In this document: positions 52,918 through 53,339 of the stretch, piece after piece | How positions within the stretch are numbered: position 1 is the first letter of the stretch | Layout: the number at the start of each line of letters is the position of its first letter | NCBI GenBank assembly: GCA_009693235.1 | Contig: SHXR01000027.1 | Span: 1-53,339, forward strand | Direction of reading: 5' to 3' | Source of the DNA: Betaproteobacteria bacterium | Lineage (GTDB): Bacteria; Pseudomonadota; Gammaproteobacteria; Burkholderiales; SG8-39 | DNA: 53,339 bases | The notes under the pieces: generated by a model | The model's input: the letters and a program-made list of their open reading frames with translations, nothing else | Told to the model about the DNA's origin: nothing | Databases searched by the model: none | Translations under genes and position numbers: made by a program

Positions 52918-53339
52918 TGCCCTGGGTCAACGAAGCAGGCGAGGGCGTCGTTGAGGATATGATCGCATGGCATTGCATGGTTGGGCGTTCCATTTGGCGG
53001 CGGATGGTAAGACGCGTTAGTATGTTTTGAGTAAGGAAGGCGATCCGTGTAAAGTTAGGGCGCTTCCATGGCTGATCGATCTCACGGGTGGCAAAGAACG
53101 GAGGGAACTAGATCGGCCTTGCAGGGTTTTGCCCGCAATCCTGCGGATAATAGCGGTTGCTTGATGCGTGCATTCATTCACCAAACGAGGAATTAAGAAA
53201 ACACCGATCAAGTAGCCGCACGAGGGATCCCTGAGTGTGATTTTGTCGAATTTGCGAAGCGAATGAAATATTCATCGAACTTGCGGGGCGTTTTGCGACA
53301 GAAAGCGGGGCCATGCCCCGCATTTCGCTCACGCTGGAC
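52918..53339. other. Intergenic tail after purB
   Basis: About 420 bases to the window edge with no supported gene on either strand. A perfect 7-base-pair hairpin, GCGGGGC (53305-53311) and GCCCCGC (53315-53321) with a CAT loop, lies near the end; it is followed by ATTTCG, not a proper T-run. No tRNA or promoter was recognised. Confidence 0.5.

Noticed and set aside
53305..53321. Hairpin at the window end as a purB terminator
   Set aside because: The 7-base-pair stem is nearly 390 bases from the purB stop and has no T-run, so there is no good reason to tie it to purB.

Overview
The window is GC-rich, gene-dense DNA from a betaproteobacterium, most likely Burkholderiales or a close relative. 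This rests on the gene order (ring-hydroxylating oxygenase diverging from xseB-ispA-dxs-folE2; argD-argF-argG; nudix-mnmA near purB) and on four periplasmic binding proteins of the Bug/TctC type, a family expanded in that group. No rRNA, tRNA, CRISPR array, insertion-sequence transposase or phage gene is visible.

Layout. 0-9.4 kb: a plus-strand catabolic run: molybdenum hydroxylase large subunit, crotonase, a two-subunit SucCD-like acyl-CoA ligase, acyl-CoA dehydrogenase, Bug protein, small monooxygenase and an amidase broken by one amber codon. 9.4-16.9 kb: minus-strand genes: 3-mercaptopyruvate sulfurtransferase, DUF2784 protein, a disrupted receiver/pseudokinase fusion, thyA, a Bug protein, a 4,5-dihydroxyphthalate decarboxylase-like protein and a TPR protein; a MITE-like element lies at its left edge. 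16.9-21.3 kb: xseB-ispA-dxs-folE2. 21.3-24.3 kb: frameshifted retropepsin-like protease, class I glutamine amidotransferase, amidohydrolase. 24.3-29.7 kb: a pseudogene block (two Bug genes, an unidentified remnant, and a Fur-boxed iron-uptake operon of cupredoxin, FTR1 permease and outer-membrane-type protein) with an intact fur in its midst. 29.7-38.2 kb: orphan antitoxin, yajQ, amber-interrupted MFS transporter, then purine/ureide genes (uraH, BMP lipoprotein, allC, puuE), an N-methyl-amino-acid oxidase, a hydratase-like protein and a DUF457 membrane protein. 38.2-44.2 kb: argDFG, a 51-residue conserved-looking protein, pbpG-egtD. 44.2-53.3 kb: IclR regulator, N-carbamoyl amino acid hydrolase-like enzyme, second acyl-CoA dehydrogenase, aminotransferase, nudix, mnmA, GST, a uracil-DNA glycosylase-family gene with an internal deletion, purB and an empty 3' end.

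The strongest overall signal is gene decay. At least ten genes are interrupted by nonsense codons, frameshifts or internal deletions, while housekeeping genes (thyA, dxs, folE2, fur, arg genes, mnmA, purB) are intact. The losses fall on transport, catabolism, iron uptake and signalling, which fits a lineage losing accessory functions. Some single-base indels in homopolymers could be assembly errors. I found no convincing new multi-gene system; the items most worth checking are the decayed Fur operon, the receiver/pseudokinase fusion, the two kinds of small repeat and the SucCD-like catabolic cluster.
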